Source: Platycnemis pennipes | Lineage: Eukaryota > Arthropoda > Insecta > Odonata > Platycnemididae | Assembly: GCA_933228895.1 (NCBI GenBank) | Contig: OW121853.1 | Coordinates: forward strand, 81,390,645-81,454,644 | Length of the DNA stretch: 64,000 bases | Direction: 5' to 3' | In this document: piece by piece, positions 24,469-36,629 of the stretch | How positions within the stretch are numbered: the first letter of the stretch is position 1 | Layout of the letters: every line of letters starts with the position of its first letter | Program-made: the position numbers and the translations under genes | Notes under the pieces: model-generated | Seen by the model: only the letters and a program-made list of their open reading frames with translations | What the model was told of the DNA's origin: nothing | Database searches by the model: none

Positions 24469-25695
24469 GCCACAACCTGCCACCACAGCAACTACATCAG
24501 TCACGTCTGGTTTCTCAGGCCAGCAACAACACCAACAGGTGCAGCAACAACATCAAGTTCGAAGAGACCCCTCCATCACAACTGTAGGTGGTACTTCTGG
24601 AACATATTCGTACCGATCACCTGTGAATCCCTCAGGTATTTCAGGTTTTCAGCCTAGTGGAGGTGGGGCTTTTAAGACAATGCCCATCTCTCCAAAGGTG
24701 AAGAAGACATGGGTGTACTCTGGTGTAGCCACTACAGGAACCACAACCAGTGTTGCATCGGATCGACCGACATCAGGTCAAACAATCTCTGGGAATGCTA
24801 CTGCTGGGCAGGTGTTGTTCTCAAATAATCCTGCAATTACAACATCTCTGACCTCAGCAGTAGAAAGTGATCCGGCTGCAGGGCGTAAATCATACGTTAG
24901 TATTACAACTATTGAAAACCAATCTTCTGCTCCAACCACGACGTATGTCAGCAGTGAACTAAGTGCACCCACCACTGGGATAGTTGTTAGCGCAGCAACT
25001 GTTGGTGGCACAGTCAGCCAGCTAGCATATGTTAGCGGTGTCGGTGGTGGTCCACCTCGACTAGCTTATGTTGGTGGGGAAGGGACTGGAGGACAGTTGG
25101 CTCTTGTTGGAGGTGTTGGTGGTGCAGTTGGTGGTACAGTTGGCCGTTTAGCATATGTTAGCGGCAGTGCTCACACACTTACTTATGGTAACTCCAGCAA
25201 CAGTACCAGTACACCCATGGTTGTGGTGACCGGGGTGGGTGGGAGTATGGTGGGAGATGGTTCTCAGCGTACAGTAATTGGTACGGGTAGTAGTGTGCTT
25301 CAGCTCAAACCTGCAACTGGTAATGCTCCACAATATTTGGGCAACAAAAGTACTGCTGCACAGGGTAAAGTAGTGGTTGGAAGGACGGGCCCAGCAACGG
25401 TGTATCGGCCAGTGACCCTGGCTATACTCAACCCAACAACTGAAGATGCGGGCGCAACACTGACTACAACTGTGGAGGTTGGAGATGGGAGAGGTAGAGA
25501 GGCAAGATTTGTTGTTCCAGCCACTTCATCTACAATGGGATCAACTTCTAGTATGGTTGCCACATTGCCAGAATCTTCATCAGTAGTTGTCACATCATCA
25601 TCTGTTTCTAGGTGTGTGCCACAGACAGTGATAGTAAGCAAGGTGCTTCCTCAGACTGTAGTGGTCACTTCTCATGCTGATGGCTCTGGTCATGG
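24469..25695 (+). CDS. cic: Capicua largest exon: Ser/Thr/Gly/Val-rich linker region
   Basis: Joined residues 469-877 plus two bases of 878; at 1,227 bp it is the longest exon seen. It opens with a small Q/H cluster ([13 protein letters not shown]) and then carries [17 protein letters not shown], a short basic S-P motif. Most of the rest is low-complexity S/T/G/V sequence. Three spaced copies of LAYV(S/G)G occur at about 25020-25170, and the end repeats QTV(I/V)V. Human CIC is equally long and disordered here, with little sequence conservation. The frame is open throughout, and the donor is ATGG|GTAGGT, just before an in-frame TAG at 25697. Several S-P sites are possible MAPK targets (inference). 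Confidence 0.9.
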
Positions 25696-28107
25696 GTAGG
25701 TGCTCTAATCTCAACCTAATATCTAATAAAGTGCTTTTAAATGTTGGCATCCTGTGGCTTATGTTTCCCGCTATTTCTCGCAAAATATAATCTAACCATT
25801 TTAATATGAACTCATCAGTGCATGTGTTTTTCAATTAATAACTTCCATTCATTAAGCTCCAGAATTCTGTTTTAATTAGTTAAGCTTCACTAATATCTCG
25901 CTAGCAGCCATAAGTTTTCATATGGTGCAGTTTTGTGAACTTGCCTGTGATTGTATTTAATTGCATGAATTACTAACTTTTAGTCCTGAGGCTAAACATA
26001 AGTGACTTGTTTAAAATGAAAGCTAATGCTCATTTTTGACAAATAACCATTGTAGAAGATAATTTTATCTCATTGTGTATGCTATGGCATCATTTCCTGA
26101 TGATTTTTGAATAAATGCTAATGGGCATGAAAACATAGCCCCAGTGACTTCAATGATGGATGTGTTCTTGTGTAAATAGTATCCTTTAATCACTATAAAT
26201 TGTTTTCTGTTGTGCAATTTACATGCGTCCTCTGTTTTAAGAGTTTCTGGCCTTCAAACTTCTTGATTCATAGGCTCTGTATTAAAATGCAGATACTCGT
26301 ATATTTCATATGATTTATGAATGGAGAAATTTTTTTGAGGAAACAAAATCATGATATGGAGCAAGGACTTGTGTATTCCATTGCTTAATTGAATTATGAC
26401 GTCAGTTACAATAATATTGCTTTTTGTATGGCCAACCATGCCTAATAGATCTAAGCTTAGGAGCCGTATTGAAGACGTGCTCTGTACCTTATCTGATTAA
26501 AATAACAGTAGTGGTATATAACCTCCCTTTCGTAACTATTAAAGTAGTGAGTTCAAGTTGTTATTTAGCAAAGGCATTGTGATGCTTTCCTTAACCCTCA
26601 TGTTAAGGAAGTGAGATAGATGCTAAAGGTTAAAAATGAAATCTGGTCACTGTGAGATGGCCCATTGGAATTTGTGTCGTGCTCAGCGGTCAGGGAGAAG
26701 GGGGTTAGAGCTCATGGGTCATTAAGTACATAAGCCCGTTTGACACTGTCCAATTTATTGGCCAGCAAATTGATAAATATTGGGTGAAAATTGGATAATA
26801 TTTTCAGCATAACAGACTTAAATATTGGGGCCAATATTGGTCATAACAATGCTCATATATGTCGCATGAGTACGCCACATCATATTAAAAAAGAACATCG
26901 TGAGACTGGTTTTTTTAATATGAGATAGAAGGTGGTAATAAAAGTATCATTTATTATTATAAGCCTTAGAATATTCTGTAAAAGAAATTTGAAGCTTATA
27001 ACTGCCCAAAAATTAATGTCAAATAATCAGCATTGGTGTTTGTTGTTGTTTTGGTCACTAGGATATAGCAAAGCTAACCCCTGAGTGTAGATTGGCCACC
27101 AGAAATTAGAACATGATCTACAATCCAATATTGGTTTAGAAATTATCGATGAGATTGTGGGATTGAATGGGAATTGGTATGTGTCAAGCAGCACACAATC
27201 CAGTTTCCAATGGATTGGCCAATAAATTGGACCATGTCTAATGGGCTTTAGAGTGAAGTGCAGAAAAATCCTGTTAAGGTTAGGAAAGATATAATCTCAT
27301 GCATATTCAACGGTCTTCATGTTCATAACATATTCATTGACTTTTGGTGCTCATGCATCGTTTTGGGCTTTCTAAACCTCATTCTGTTTTTTCCCTGGAA
27401 TTTACATCTCTTGTATTTGTAATGTTTTTTTACATTTTGTTCTGTAACTCTTGTGCATCTTCTTCCAATTCTCACTCCTGTCTATCTCACTGAAATCCTC
27501 TGATATCATTGTTGCTGTCATGTAGAAAGCCCTCAATCAGTTGTACCTGGATCAATTGTATAAGTTAATGCACTCAAAAGTATGGATCCGTAAGTTCAAT
27601 ATACAGCGTAAGCAAATACAAATATCTCGTGGAGCAAGAAATATAATGCACTTCTGGGATGTCCCATTCCATGGAGTATGCAAAAATGAAAGCACTTGTA
27701 TGGCTGTTTTGAGGTATTCTTTGATGACGTGAATTGACTATTATGCTGAATTTTGCAATCCTTTCTTCATATTTGAGTGGACTCATGACAAAGATGTAGC
27801 TGAATCATTTAAAATACATTACATATGAGTTACATATATGTTGAACCATATTCTGTAGTATTGATGAATATTTGGTCATTCTCGTGAAGAAAGTCCTAGA
27901 GTGAGTGATCGATGGAGAAGATTACATAATCAGCTGTGTATAGCATAAATTTCTGGTTAAAGTATTATTAATCACTGGCTTTGAATTGGAGTTATTATGA
28001 AATGTGAGTTTACGTCTGGTACTTCAGTCTCTGATATCATTCTCTTGCGACATTTGAATGTATTGAAGCTCAACAATAATATTATTCAGAACTGATACAA
28101 ACAGCTG
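25696..28107. other. Intron sequence, nothing recognised
   Basis: Start of the 6,267-bp intron 25696-31962. At 26740-27240 the words CAATTTATTGGCC, CCAATATTGG and GGCCAATAAATTGG recur in opposite orientations, suggesting a decayed inverted-repeat element. No gene seen. Confidence 0.45.
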
Positions 28108-28273
28108 GCTTGTAAATTACATGCCTTTCATTGGCGTGGAAATTTTGTCATTGACAAGTACAGGGCTTCATTGAGGTTGAAGGAAGTCTTGCTTGTAAAT
28201 TACATGCTTTTCATTGGCATGGAAATTTTGTCATTGACAAGTACAGGGCTTCATTGAGGTTGAAGGAAGTCTT
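28108..28273. repeat. 83-bp perfect-length tandem duplication
   Basis: Positions 28108-28190 and 28191-28273 are adjacent copies starting GCTTGTAAATTACATGC and ending GAAGGAAGTCTT. They differ at only two or so positions (CCTTTCA/CTTTTCA and GCGTGG/GCATGG). This is a recent local duplication. Confidence 0.92.
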
Positions 28274-29025
28274 GCTGACCTGTACCTTATCAGATCTACT
28301 GTAGTTTATTTTTACTGATGCTGGAAATTATGCTCACCCATAATTGCTCCTTTAATTTCATTAAAAAGAGTTCTGCTGGATGGGAAATCGTGGATACTTC
28401 ACTTTTCAGAATTCTGAATCATTATCAAATCCTTTCATGCATTTAGCAGTGCTTAATTCCCTGTATTCACCTCTTAAATCCATCTAGGATGAACTAATTA
28501 CTGTGGCATGTTTTGGCTATTCCTGAAGACAGATTTTAAGTTAAAAATTTCACCTTAATCTCTGAGAGATCTCAACTCTTTAAATGAAATGTTTAAAAAT
28601 AGATATTCCAAGCTATGAATTGGCTATTTCATTTTATATTGTTTCTTGTAATGAATACCATTGTATGCACTGCTTATTACTGTTTATATGGCAAAAACAG
28701 AATTAGCTAACTTGGAAAAGGAGAATTGCCATGCTGTAACTCATCAAGTGTATCTCAAGTACAAATCATAGTCTTAAATCTTTTGTTTGTGAATAATACT
28801 TGACTGCCTGTAATGGTAAGCAGCTGAAATTATATCCCTGTTTTAGTCTTATTTCAGGTGGGTCAGATTCCATTTAATTTGTATGTTGCTTGACTAACAA
28901 AAGGGCTTTTTTATCAAAGGGTGCATCTGCTAGATTTTAAATCAGCTAATTTATTCCTTTTATAATTAGCTCTATATCTTTTATGACATGTACATATTAC
29001 AGCTGATGCTTGAATCTATTTGGTC

Positions 29026-29128
29026 ATGATATGAGTGAAGTTTTCTTGGGTAATCCACCAGGTAAGTGAATTCTGTAATGCCCTGTGGCCCTCTGGTGGG
29101 TTACATGAGAAAACTTCACTCATATCAT
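29026..29128. repeat. 103-bp hairpin-forming inverted repeat
   Basis: The 36-base arms at 29026-29061 and 29093-29128 pair except for a short internal mismatch (TTGGG against TCATG) and one further position. The outer core is ATGATATGAGTGAAGTTTTC. The loop is 31 bases. The size would fit either a tiny MITE or a microRNA-like precursor. Nothing in the sequence alone decides between them. Confidence 0.85.
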
Positions 29129-30738
29129 ATGCATGGAAAACACCAAATCCTTTGTGTTCATGATATGTTGGTGTCGTTGTTGAGATTTATGTCAGAATCC
29201 CAATATTGAAGCAAAGTTTTTATAATAAACTCTACTATCTATGCAGAATGTGTGGAGCCTCAATTGGAGAAAATAATTTCCCACGTTTATGCTTGCTTTT
29301 ATCTTCTTTGCAAAATTCTATATATGTGAAGTCCTTAATTATCTTGTTCATTGTTGGGTGGTGTTAAAATCTTCGGAGTGAAGATACTTAAGTTCTTATT
29401 AGCAAAGTAGAGCAGATGTAACAAAGCTTTTCACTAACTTTTATGTGTCTTTGGTCACAAACTGGTTTATGTTATTGGTTTTCAATCTAACTTTTCTATA
29501 GATGACCTATTACGCCCTCACTGCACGTGGTTATATTAAGTACTGATTGAACTGGGTGTCTGACAACTTTAAAAGGGAATTTAGTGTATCAGCCTAAAAT
29601 GTTTAATGTGTCACAGTATTTATTTATTTTTGATAGCTTCTAGGTAACTTGTTACTGAAAAAACTTTCCAAAACATTTTATATATACATGAAATTAAGAA
29701 CCCATTGATATGCACTTTTATCTTCATTGAGATACCACATGGTTCATACATTTAAAAATATTGTTTAATTTTCATTTCTTGGTTGGAAACTAGCTCTAAA
29801 AGTTTCCTGATTTTAGAATTGTGCTTCGAAACTTTGGCAGTTAGGCTGGGAAACCTTTTAAAAATTTGTGTTTCTCTCTTTTATTAGACACCCTGTTGAA
29901 AGATAAAAATAAAAATGTTTACATCATATTTTGTCCTTGGATACTAAGGTTGTGCAGAACTAACAGACTGACAGGGTTACTAAAAATGCATGGGAACTGG
30001 AAATCAAATTGAAATAACAATAAATGAGTGAGAGACTGTGATTGTACCAAGGCTCTTATTGAGAAACTTCTTGTGCCTTTAAGAGGTATTGAGCTAGTAA
30101 CCATTAACATGGGCTTTTACTTTATTCTGGAGTAACCTTCACCTCTGCAAGGTGCACAATTTGAACACTTCTTTTCTTTCCTTGCCTCTTATACCTCCCA
30201 CTTAAATTCTGACATTGTAATGCTTCTCGTTTCGGTGTCTAACATGAGAAATGACTTATGCAGCCAAAGCACCAGTATCAACATGGAGCAGTGACTCAAG
30301 TCCTGTGGATGCACCTTCTGTTAAGGTTCCAAATCTATTACCAAGTGATATACAGTCAAGTTATTGCAGGGTATTGAATATGGAATCAATAATTATGTGC
30401 TAAGTGTTCATATTTTTGAAATGAACAGTAAATTAATAGTTTCAGGGTTAAATTTACTGATTATACCACCTTGCTATGATGTACATTTTGATGTTTTAGA
30501 TATTATTTTCTATGATACTTGCATGTCATGCCTTGCACTTATGGTCATGCATTTATTTTTTCTTCTTTCTATTGGAATATTAGACCTAGAGGTTAGAATG
30601 AAAATCAAAAATATTCCAAATTTCACAGTTTGTCAGTATTTTCTTGGAGAAGGTAGCTCTGACTTACATGACTGATGGCACAACTTAAAGACATATGTTT
30701 AAACGTTTGAGGTTTGTTATGAATTAGGTGGTTGTGTT
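29129..30738. other. Intron sequence, nothing recognised
   Basis: AT-rich with short open frames only (for example 30364-30675 on plus). These lack similarity to anything I know and lack in-phase splice logic with cic. Confidence 0.5.
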
Positions 30739-30746
30739 GTCTCACC

Positions 30747-31289
30747 TAGAGATGGGTAAATTACCGTAATTTTCAATTGAGGTAAATTACCGTGGTAAAT
30801 TACGGTAATTTTCGAAAATTACCGTAATTTTCCGGTAATTTTAAGTTTTGAGCTGCAAATCCTCATCAGAGAACTCCAAACGAAATCAAATAGCATAGAG
30901 ATATTAATGCCGACGTTTATATCAAACATATCACGACGTTTATCAATAATAACTCATTAAAAAATTAAAACAAAGTTGGCAGCAACACGCAATTTGCCTC
31001 TCTTTTGTCACACTATGAGAAATTTTCATTCCAAAGACATACCCTTGTGCTATGTGCATTTGTTATTTTACTCTGAATTAATTGGAATTAATCATGGACA
31101 CAATGTAAAAAAATCATTTTAGCTTCTTAATTTATAATATTACCAATTCCAATGGTTTCTTCATGAGGAAGAACTTTTCTGAAAATTACCGTTTATTACA
31201 GTAATTTTCAGGGTTGTTGGTAATTTACGAAAAACACCACAGTAATTTACGAAAATTCCCGCGGTAATTTACCAAGTTGCCCATCTCTA
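30747..31289. mobile_element. hAT-type MITE, 543 bp, with 8-bp TSD
   Basis: The ends are TAGAGATGGGTAAATTACCG and its inverse GGTAATTTACC..CCCATCTCTA. They are flanked by the 8-bp direct repeat GTCTCACC at 30739-30746 and 31290-31297. The 8-bp TSD and GAGATGGG(C/T)AA ends are typical of hAT elements. Subterminal parts are dense in ATTACCGTAATTTTC repeats. There is no coding capacity, so it depended on a hAT transposase made elsewhere. Confidence 0.9.
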
Positions 31290-31962
31290 GTCTCACCATT
31301 GTAACTGGGAATTTTTCCTCCTAGAAACTGTTTCAGTAGACTGTGTTTTGATCCTTCCTTGTGTATTCATGGATAGTCATCATCATATTATTTCACTGTC
31401 AGAAATACTTAGTCAAAAATATTTTCATGGAAAACATATTTAGTAATTTGGAATTTGCAGCATGATAGCCAAATGTAAGAAAGAAAAATCAGTTCAGTGA
31501 TAATGTGTAGGTTTTATTTTTTTAATGATAATTTGTCCTACTTAATATGGACAGCTTACATTTTTAAATGATATGCTCAAAAATGAACATAAATACTCCA
31601 TAACTAGTAACGAGCAAATTTTTCATTTTTACTTAATAGAGTAGGTATAGTTCCCTTCATCAATTAGGAGACAAGTCCATTATATATATAGGAATAATAG
31701 TAAATTGTGTTGAAATAATATCTAACTTATGTCAAAGTGCACATTTACTTTATTCCTGAAAACAAAATAAATCTTGATTCCAATTTAAATTTTATTCCTG
31801 CCTACATGTGATAGCAAAAAAGTAGGCACTTTACTGTAATATTTTATGTAAAATCATTTCTTTCTTAGTAGAAATTGATAAATTTTTTATTTTCAGACTT
31901 TTATTTTCAGAACTTGCATTTATTTTGATTGTGCCTATTTGTTACAATTGTTCTGTTTGCAG

Positions 31963-32119
31963 TGGCCTCTATCAGCGTGTAACACTTCCTCACCTAGATC
32001 AAGGGTCCATTATTAATCAAGCTACGTCTCGACTTGGTAAGGATGTATTGGTTACAGTTCCAGATGACTCTTCCCATGGAAAATTGGTGTCCGTTAACAA
32101 CATAAATAATGCTAAACAG
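31963..32119 (+). CDS. cic: Capicua small exon
   Basis: Joined residues 878-930. The acceptor is TCTGTTTGCAG and the donor CAG|GTACTT (phase 0). It encodes GLYQRVTLPHLDQGS, a hydrophobic/charged stretch GKDVLVTVPDD and an N-rich end. I do not know a named motif here. Inclusion rests on strong splice sites, phase agreement with both neighbours and the uninterrupted frame. It could be alternatively spliced, but skipping would shift the frame, since the exon is 157 bp. Confidence 0.82.
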
Positions 32120-33029
32120 GTACTTATGAACTATGAATTTAATCCAAAAAATATGAATTGAATCTTTTTATTAGTTGCCTATTAATATTCGTGATCTCAT
32201 TGATGTTAGTAAATCAGGAGATTAAAAGTTGTAATATTTCTGTTGAAGCCAATTTTTTTAAACTAGTCTATTTACAATATGTCAGTGGGATATCCACATA
32301 AACACTCATTTCTGTTATGTTTACTTGCTTCTGTGGTTTCTTGTATGAATCCCTAAACCAGAGATTATATTTGAGATAAGCACTATTTCAAATTGGTCCT
32401 TAGTGGATACACATTGTTGATGCTGCTTTTTGGTTTGTGTATTTATCCTGTGATTGTAGGAAAGTCTACCTATAGTAAAGATTCATGTCCATTTTCACCA
32501 TCATCAGTTATGTTTCAGCTTTTGTAAGTCTCCATCTCTAATTTCCTTTCATATCTGATCATCTCAAATCTCCAAATCAATCTCTCTTCCATGAATTAAG
32601 TTCTTTCATATCTTGTACCTACCATTATACCAAACAGAAATGCTTTTATCTTCCTTGCTACTATGTGACTGCCAGGTATGGATAGTGGCATGCTGCAATT
32701 TTTTTTAAGTAGCTTTAAAGGTAGCAGCTATAGAAATTTCAGTAGCTTATAGCTGTTCTCAACAGCTACTTTTCAAGGTAACTCATTGAAATACAAAATA
32801 GAATGTCGACGAAGCCGCAGGAAAAATCGCTACTCCTCAATAGCGACTTTTACTTCCATGTTGCTTTGAAGTATTTTTCCTTGCCTTTTACTTGCTTATC
32901 CCTTTTTCTCCGAGATATTTTATAACCTTTATTGAACCCATCCCTCCGAAAGCCTTTTTTAACCCTCATTCTCCGGTTCCTCAACACTTGTTCCCCCTCC
33001 CAAATACTCTCAGTTTTTCCCAAGGTACA

Positions 33030-33345
33030 TCCCAGACAGCATAGATATGGTATTTTTACTGTATTACAGTTGTATTACAAAAGAGGAGTAATTGTATTAC
33101 AATTGTAATACAGTGTCATGTGTCCTCGAATATCATTGTATTATAGAGCCTAAATGCAAGTGGTTAACAAATTGTGTTATGATTGAAATTTAGATCCAAA
33201 TTACAATCATTTTACAACTCGTATAATAGTTGTATGATGTTGTGAAAATACAATCATTTTATGAATTGTATCATTGTTGTAATTTAGATCCCAATTACAA
33301 TTGTTTAAAAAAAAATACTTTCATATTACCCCTGTAGTGTAATAG
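33030..33345. repeat. AT-rich element of TTGTAAT-type inverted repeats
   Basis: The words TGTATTACAATTGTAATACA (a near-perfect palindrome at about 33093), ACAATCATTTTA and AATTGTA recur in both orientations across 300 bp. A decayed MITE is the simplest reading; termini are not clear. Confidence 0.5.
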
Positions 33346-33559
33346 GAAATACAAGATAACAGGTATACAATAATACAACAAAACAGATATCTCCTTAATG
33401 CATCTTATTATCATGAACTTCCACTAAATAAATAATATACGTAGTAACTGTATACAAAAATATCGATTTAAAAAATTATCAATCATTATTATTCATTTCT
33501 ATTTCCAAGTAAAATAAAATTAACGTTCTAGAGTAATTAAGGATAGCTTAGAAGGATCC

Positions 33560-33855
33560 ATTTCCCATTTCGAAGTAAAAGAAAATTTACATATCGGAGT
33601 AATTAAGGATAACATAAACAACACATGAGAATATTGAGCTACCTTGCTGGTCGGCCAGCTCAAGCAGTTATCCAATGGCAAAAAATTTCTCAACGAAATA
33701 ATCTTATCTTTTGAATGCTGTTTTCATGCGATAAAACTAGCTTCAATAAGATTTGTTTTGTATTAATGTGTAGTAAAACTTGAATTAATGCAGTGCGATG
33801 GTCGGATGAATGATCCCCTGTTATCGCCCACCAGTTCAGTTGTATTTTTAACATT
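33560..33855. repeat. Dispersed repeat shared with 42565-42850
   Basis: A direct-orientation match over about 290 bp shares GGAGTAATTAAGG, CATGAGAATATTGAGCT, GCGGTTATCC-like and ATGATCCCCTGTTATCG blocks. Identity is roughly 75-80% by eye. Ends and superfamily are unknown. Confidence 0.7.
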
Positions 33856-34890
33856 TCATAATGTCTGGGTAAAAATTCATTTTCATTCTTCACAATATGA
33901 ACTTCGGTGCAGCTTAAATATACTCCTGCTGGTCTTCCTAAATTATAAATTGCGTCCTATACGCATTCATTTCATAGTAGGAATCTTTTTCCTGGCAAAA
34001 GGGTAGCAAGTGTCCATCCATGGCTCTATCGCGATAGAAACTCACGATCGCAAGTGATATTTCATCTTTTTCTCACTAGTGGCGCTGTGCACTGCCCCGA
34101 TTCACCACCAAGCTCTCATTCTTCAGTAAAACGGAGCATATTACTGCTATCTCTCATGTTTTTGAAGTGTACATGCATGATACGAGGTAAAACAGTGTTT
34201 TATATAGACTGGTACGTAGACTGGTACGTACGTAGACTGGTATGGCTAAATAGAAGGGAATTTTGTTATTTTTTATCTATCGCATTGTTACCCGCATCTA
34301 ACGCAAACAGCGGGAAAATGGAAAGGTCGTGGTGTAAATACAGGTTTTTACATACATTGGAGATATAGGAAATGGGATGGGACCGAATAAAAAGGTTGTA
34401 AATTGCAGAAAAACGTAAATTCTGATAACTTAAATAAGAGGTTTTATTGTAAATTTAAATAAACTAAATTATCATGGAACAACATAGCAATCCTCTTGAT
34501 GCGACACCTTTGTGTTGAGCTCAATCATAATCCTTAATATGGCAGCTCTGCTTAAGAGTGCTTTTCTTTTAATTTTGTAAAGCCATTAATGAAACATGAT
34601 ATTTTAAACCTAGATGATTCATAAGTTATCAAGTTTTTGTAATTTTGCCTAATAAGTTTAATTGGAATTTCCCTATTAATTTATTTTTTGTGTAGAGGTA
34701 TGTACTTCATGCTTTCATCGTTAAATACTATAGTGAGATATAGTCAAGTTAGAGAAATATATTCCCTTTTCATGAATACATGGGATAAAATTGTAGAAAA
34801 AGTTTTTATTTATAAAACTTATATTTCTTAACTCTTTAATGTTGATATTTGCCCTGTGTGGTATTCACGTATTCTAAACTTTTATTTCAG

Positions 34891-35173
34891 GATGCAAGTG
34901 AAGAAGTGAGTGCTCAGCGTAAGCAGCATCATACTGTACCTTCATCTTCACACCCTCCATCTTCCTTGGCTCCTATTATCACATCTGTAGGTCACACTTC
35001 TGCAGGTCACAGTATCACCTCCTGTGGATCTATTGCATCGCTTGCATCTGCGCAATCAGAGGGGGAAAGTCGCACATCAAACACCGTTAGTGATGCAGCT
35101 GCAACTGCTTTCATTTTAGCTCCAACACCAGCACAGCTTGGACGTGCTCCCTTACAAAGACGGCAGTCTCTTG
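34891..35173 (+). CDS. cic: Capicua exon with FILAPTPAQLGRAPLQRRQS block
   Basis: Joined residues 931-1024 plus one base of 1025. The acceptor is CTTTTATTTCAG and the donor CTTG|GTGAGA (phase 1). The first two-thirds is Ser/His-rich. The end carries FILAPTPAQLGRAPLQRRQS, which I recall as one of the better conserved blocks of insect Capicua (from memory, no alignment). The T-P and R-x-x-S combinations are candidate kinase sites (inference). The 283-bp length means skipping would break the frame. Confidence 0.9.
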
Positions 35174-35673
35174 GTGAGAAAATTATGTCAAGTGACAGTT
35201 GGTTTTTTTGACAAATTTGTAAGGTGGTATCTATTCATTGTCCACTGCCATAGTTGAACTTCTATATTTATCCAACAATTTGTTTTTCTTTGCTGAGTGT
35301 TGTAAGTTGCACTGTTTATAAAGTTTATCATTGTCACCAAATCAGGTAAGCTAATTAAAATGGTGAGCTAGCAAGCATGTAAATATGTATGAATTTAAGC
35401 CTAATGTTCTTTTGTATGGATGAATTCAAGCCTGTTAATTTTTTGACCTGAATATTGTGAGAAAATTTAGCATTATTTTTCTCTAATGGCTGAAGTGTTT
35501 TGAAGTTAGTTATCTTGAGCATTCTCATTTGATGCGTTTGATCTAATTTGCACTCCAAATGAAAATCTACAAATTACTATTCATAAGCATGGTGACCTTT
35601 TTTGTGCTTACTGAATATTAGCTATCATCTTATTGCTATATAATTCTCAAACTCAAATATGTTGTTTTCTCAG

Positions 35674-36176
35674 CCAATGCCTCTCCCGTTTCTCACTCTC
35701 CTGCCTTTTCATCTGGAGGAAATATCCCAACCTCTTCCCCTGCATCAACAGAAGGTATGCTCGTGAATAATAACCAATCAGAAGAAAGAAGTGACTTGAC
35801 TCCAGAGATTTCAAAGCAACAACCTCAGCAAATGCAACAACTGCAGCAGCAGTCACAACAACAGCAACACCATCAGCAACAGCTGCAGTCTCAGCAGCAG
35901 CTTCAGCAGCAACAAATTCAGCAACAGCAACTTCAACAGCAGCAGCAAATGCAACAACAGCAACAAATTCAGCAACAGCAGCAAACGCAGCAGCAGCAAC
36001 AAGCACAGCAGCAGCAACAAGCACAGCAGCAGCAACAAGCACAGCAGCAACAACAACAACAGCAGCAGCAGCAACAACAACAACAACAACAGCTACAACA
36101 ACAACAACAGCTGCAGCAACAACAGCAGCTGCAACAACAACAACAACAGCTGCAACAACAACAACAACAGCTGCAA

Positions 36177-36256
<80 letters not shown>

Positions 36257-36454
36257 ACAACAACAACAACAGCTGCAGCAATCACACCAACAGCAACAAC
36301 AACAGCAGAACCTGCAACAGTCTCACCATCAGCAACCACAGATACAGCCGTCACTGCAGCAAACTCAGCAGAATCAACAACTTCAACAACCCCAAGCTTC
36401 TCCTAGTTCAAAAAAGAGCTTCTTCAAAAAGAATGTTGAGGATGGAATGGACAG
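35674..36454 (+). CDS. cic: Capicua exon dominated by a long glutamine tract
   Basis: Joined residues 1025-1284 plus two bases of 1285. It begins NASPVSHSPAFSSGG, with two S-P sites, then from about 35815 to 36400 is almost wholly glutamine with scattered L, A, H, T, M, I. The longest pure run is 33 codons (36174-36272), encoded by mixed CAA/CAG, which limits slippage. The exon closes with KKSFFKKNVEDGMDR, matching human LKKTFDSVDNR, and continues across the intron into VLEQVNF. The donor is ACAG|GTTTGT. Flies also have Gln-rich stretches in Cic; human CIC lacks a tract of this size. Confidence 0.92.
36174..36272 (+). repeat. Pure CAR (glutamine) trinucleotide run, 33 codons
   Basis: This is an uninterrupted CAA/CAG array inside the cic exon. 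Flanking arrays with CTG, GCA and ACG interruptions extend the repeat to nearly 600 bp. CAA interruptions are frequent, usually one CAG for every two to four CAA. Confidence 0.95.
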
Positions 36455-36629
36455 GTTTGTGCATAATTTAATTATTTTTCTAATCATTCTTTCATTGAAC
36501 TTAGCGCTCTCATTTCTTGAAAATTCAGCTTCTGTCTGAATTTTAGGTCTTGAATTCCATAGGTAATAAGGGGTAGAAAAATGGACAATTCTAGTTGATG
36601 AACCCATTATCTGGGTTTAAAATGAAGTA

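Noticed and set aside
24778..25834. Minus-strand frames under the largest cic exon
   Set aside because: Shadows of the plus-strand coding sequence; no recognised motif or conserved order.
30364..30675. A 103-codon plus-strand gene in the intron before 31963
   Set aside because: AT-rich, no similarity, and its splice context does not fit the cic phase.
35653..36354. Minus-strand frames of 60-233 codons over the glutamine exon (poly-Val/Ala and poly-Leu)
   Set aside because: They are complements of the CAR repeat and have no independent support.
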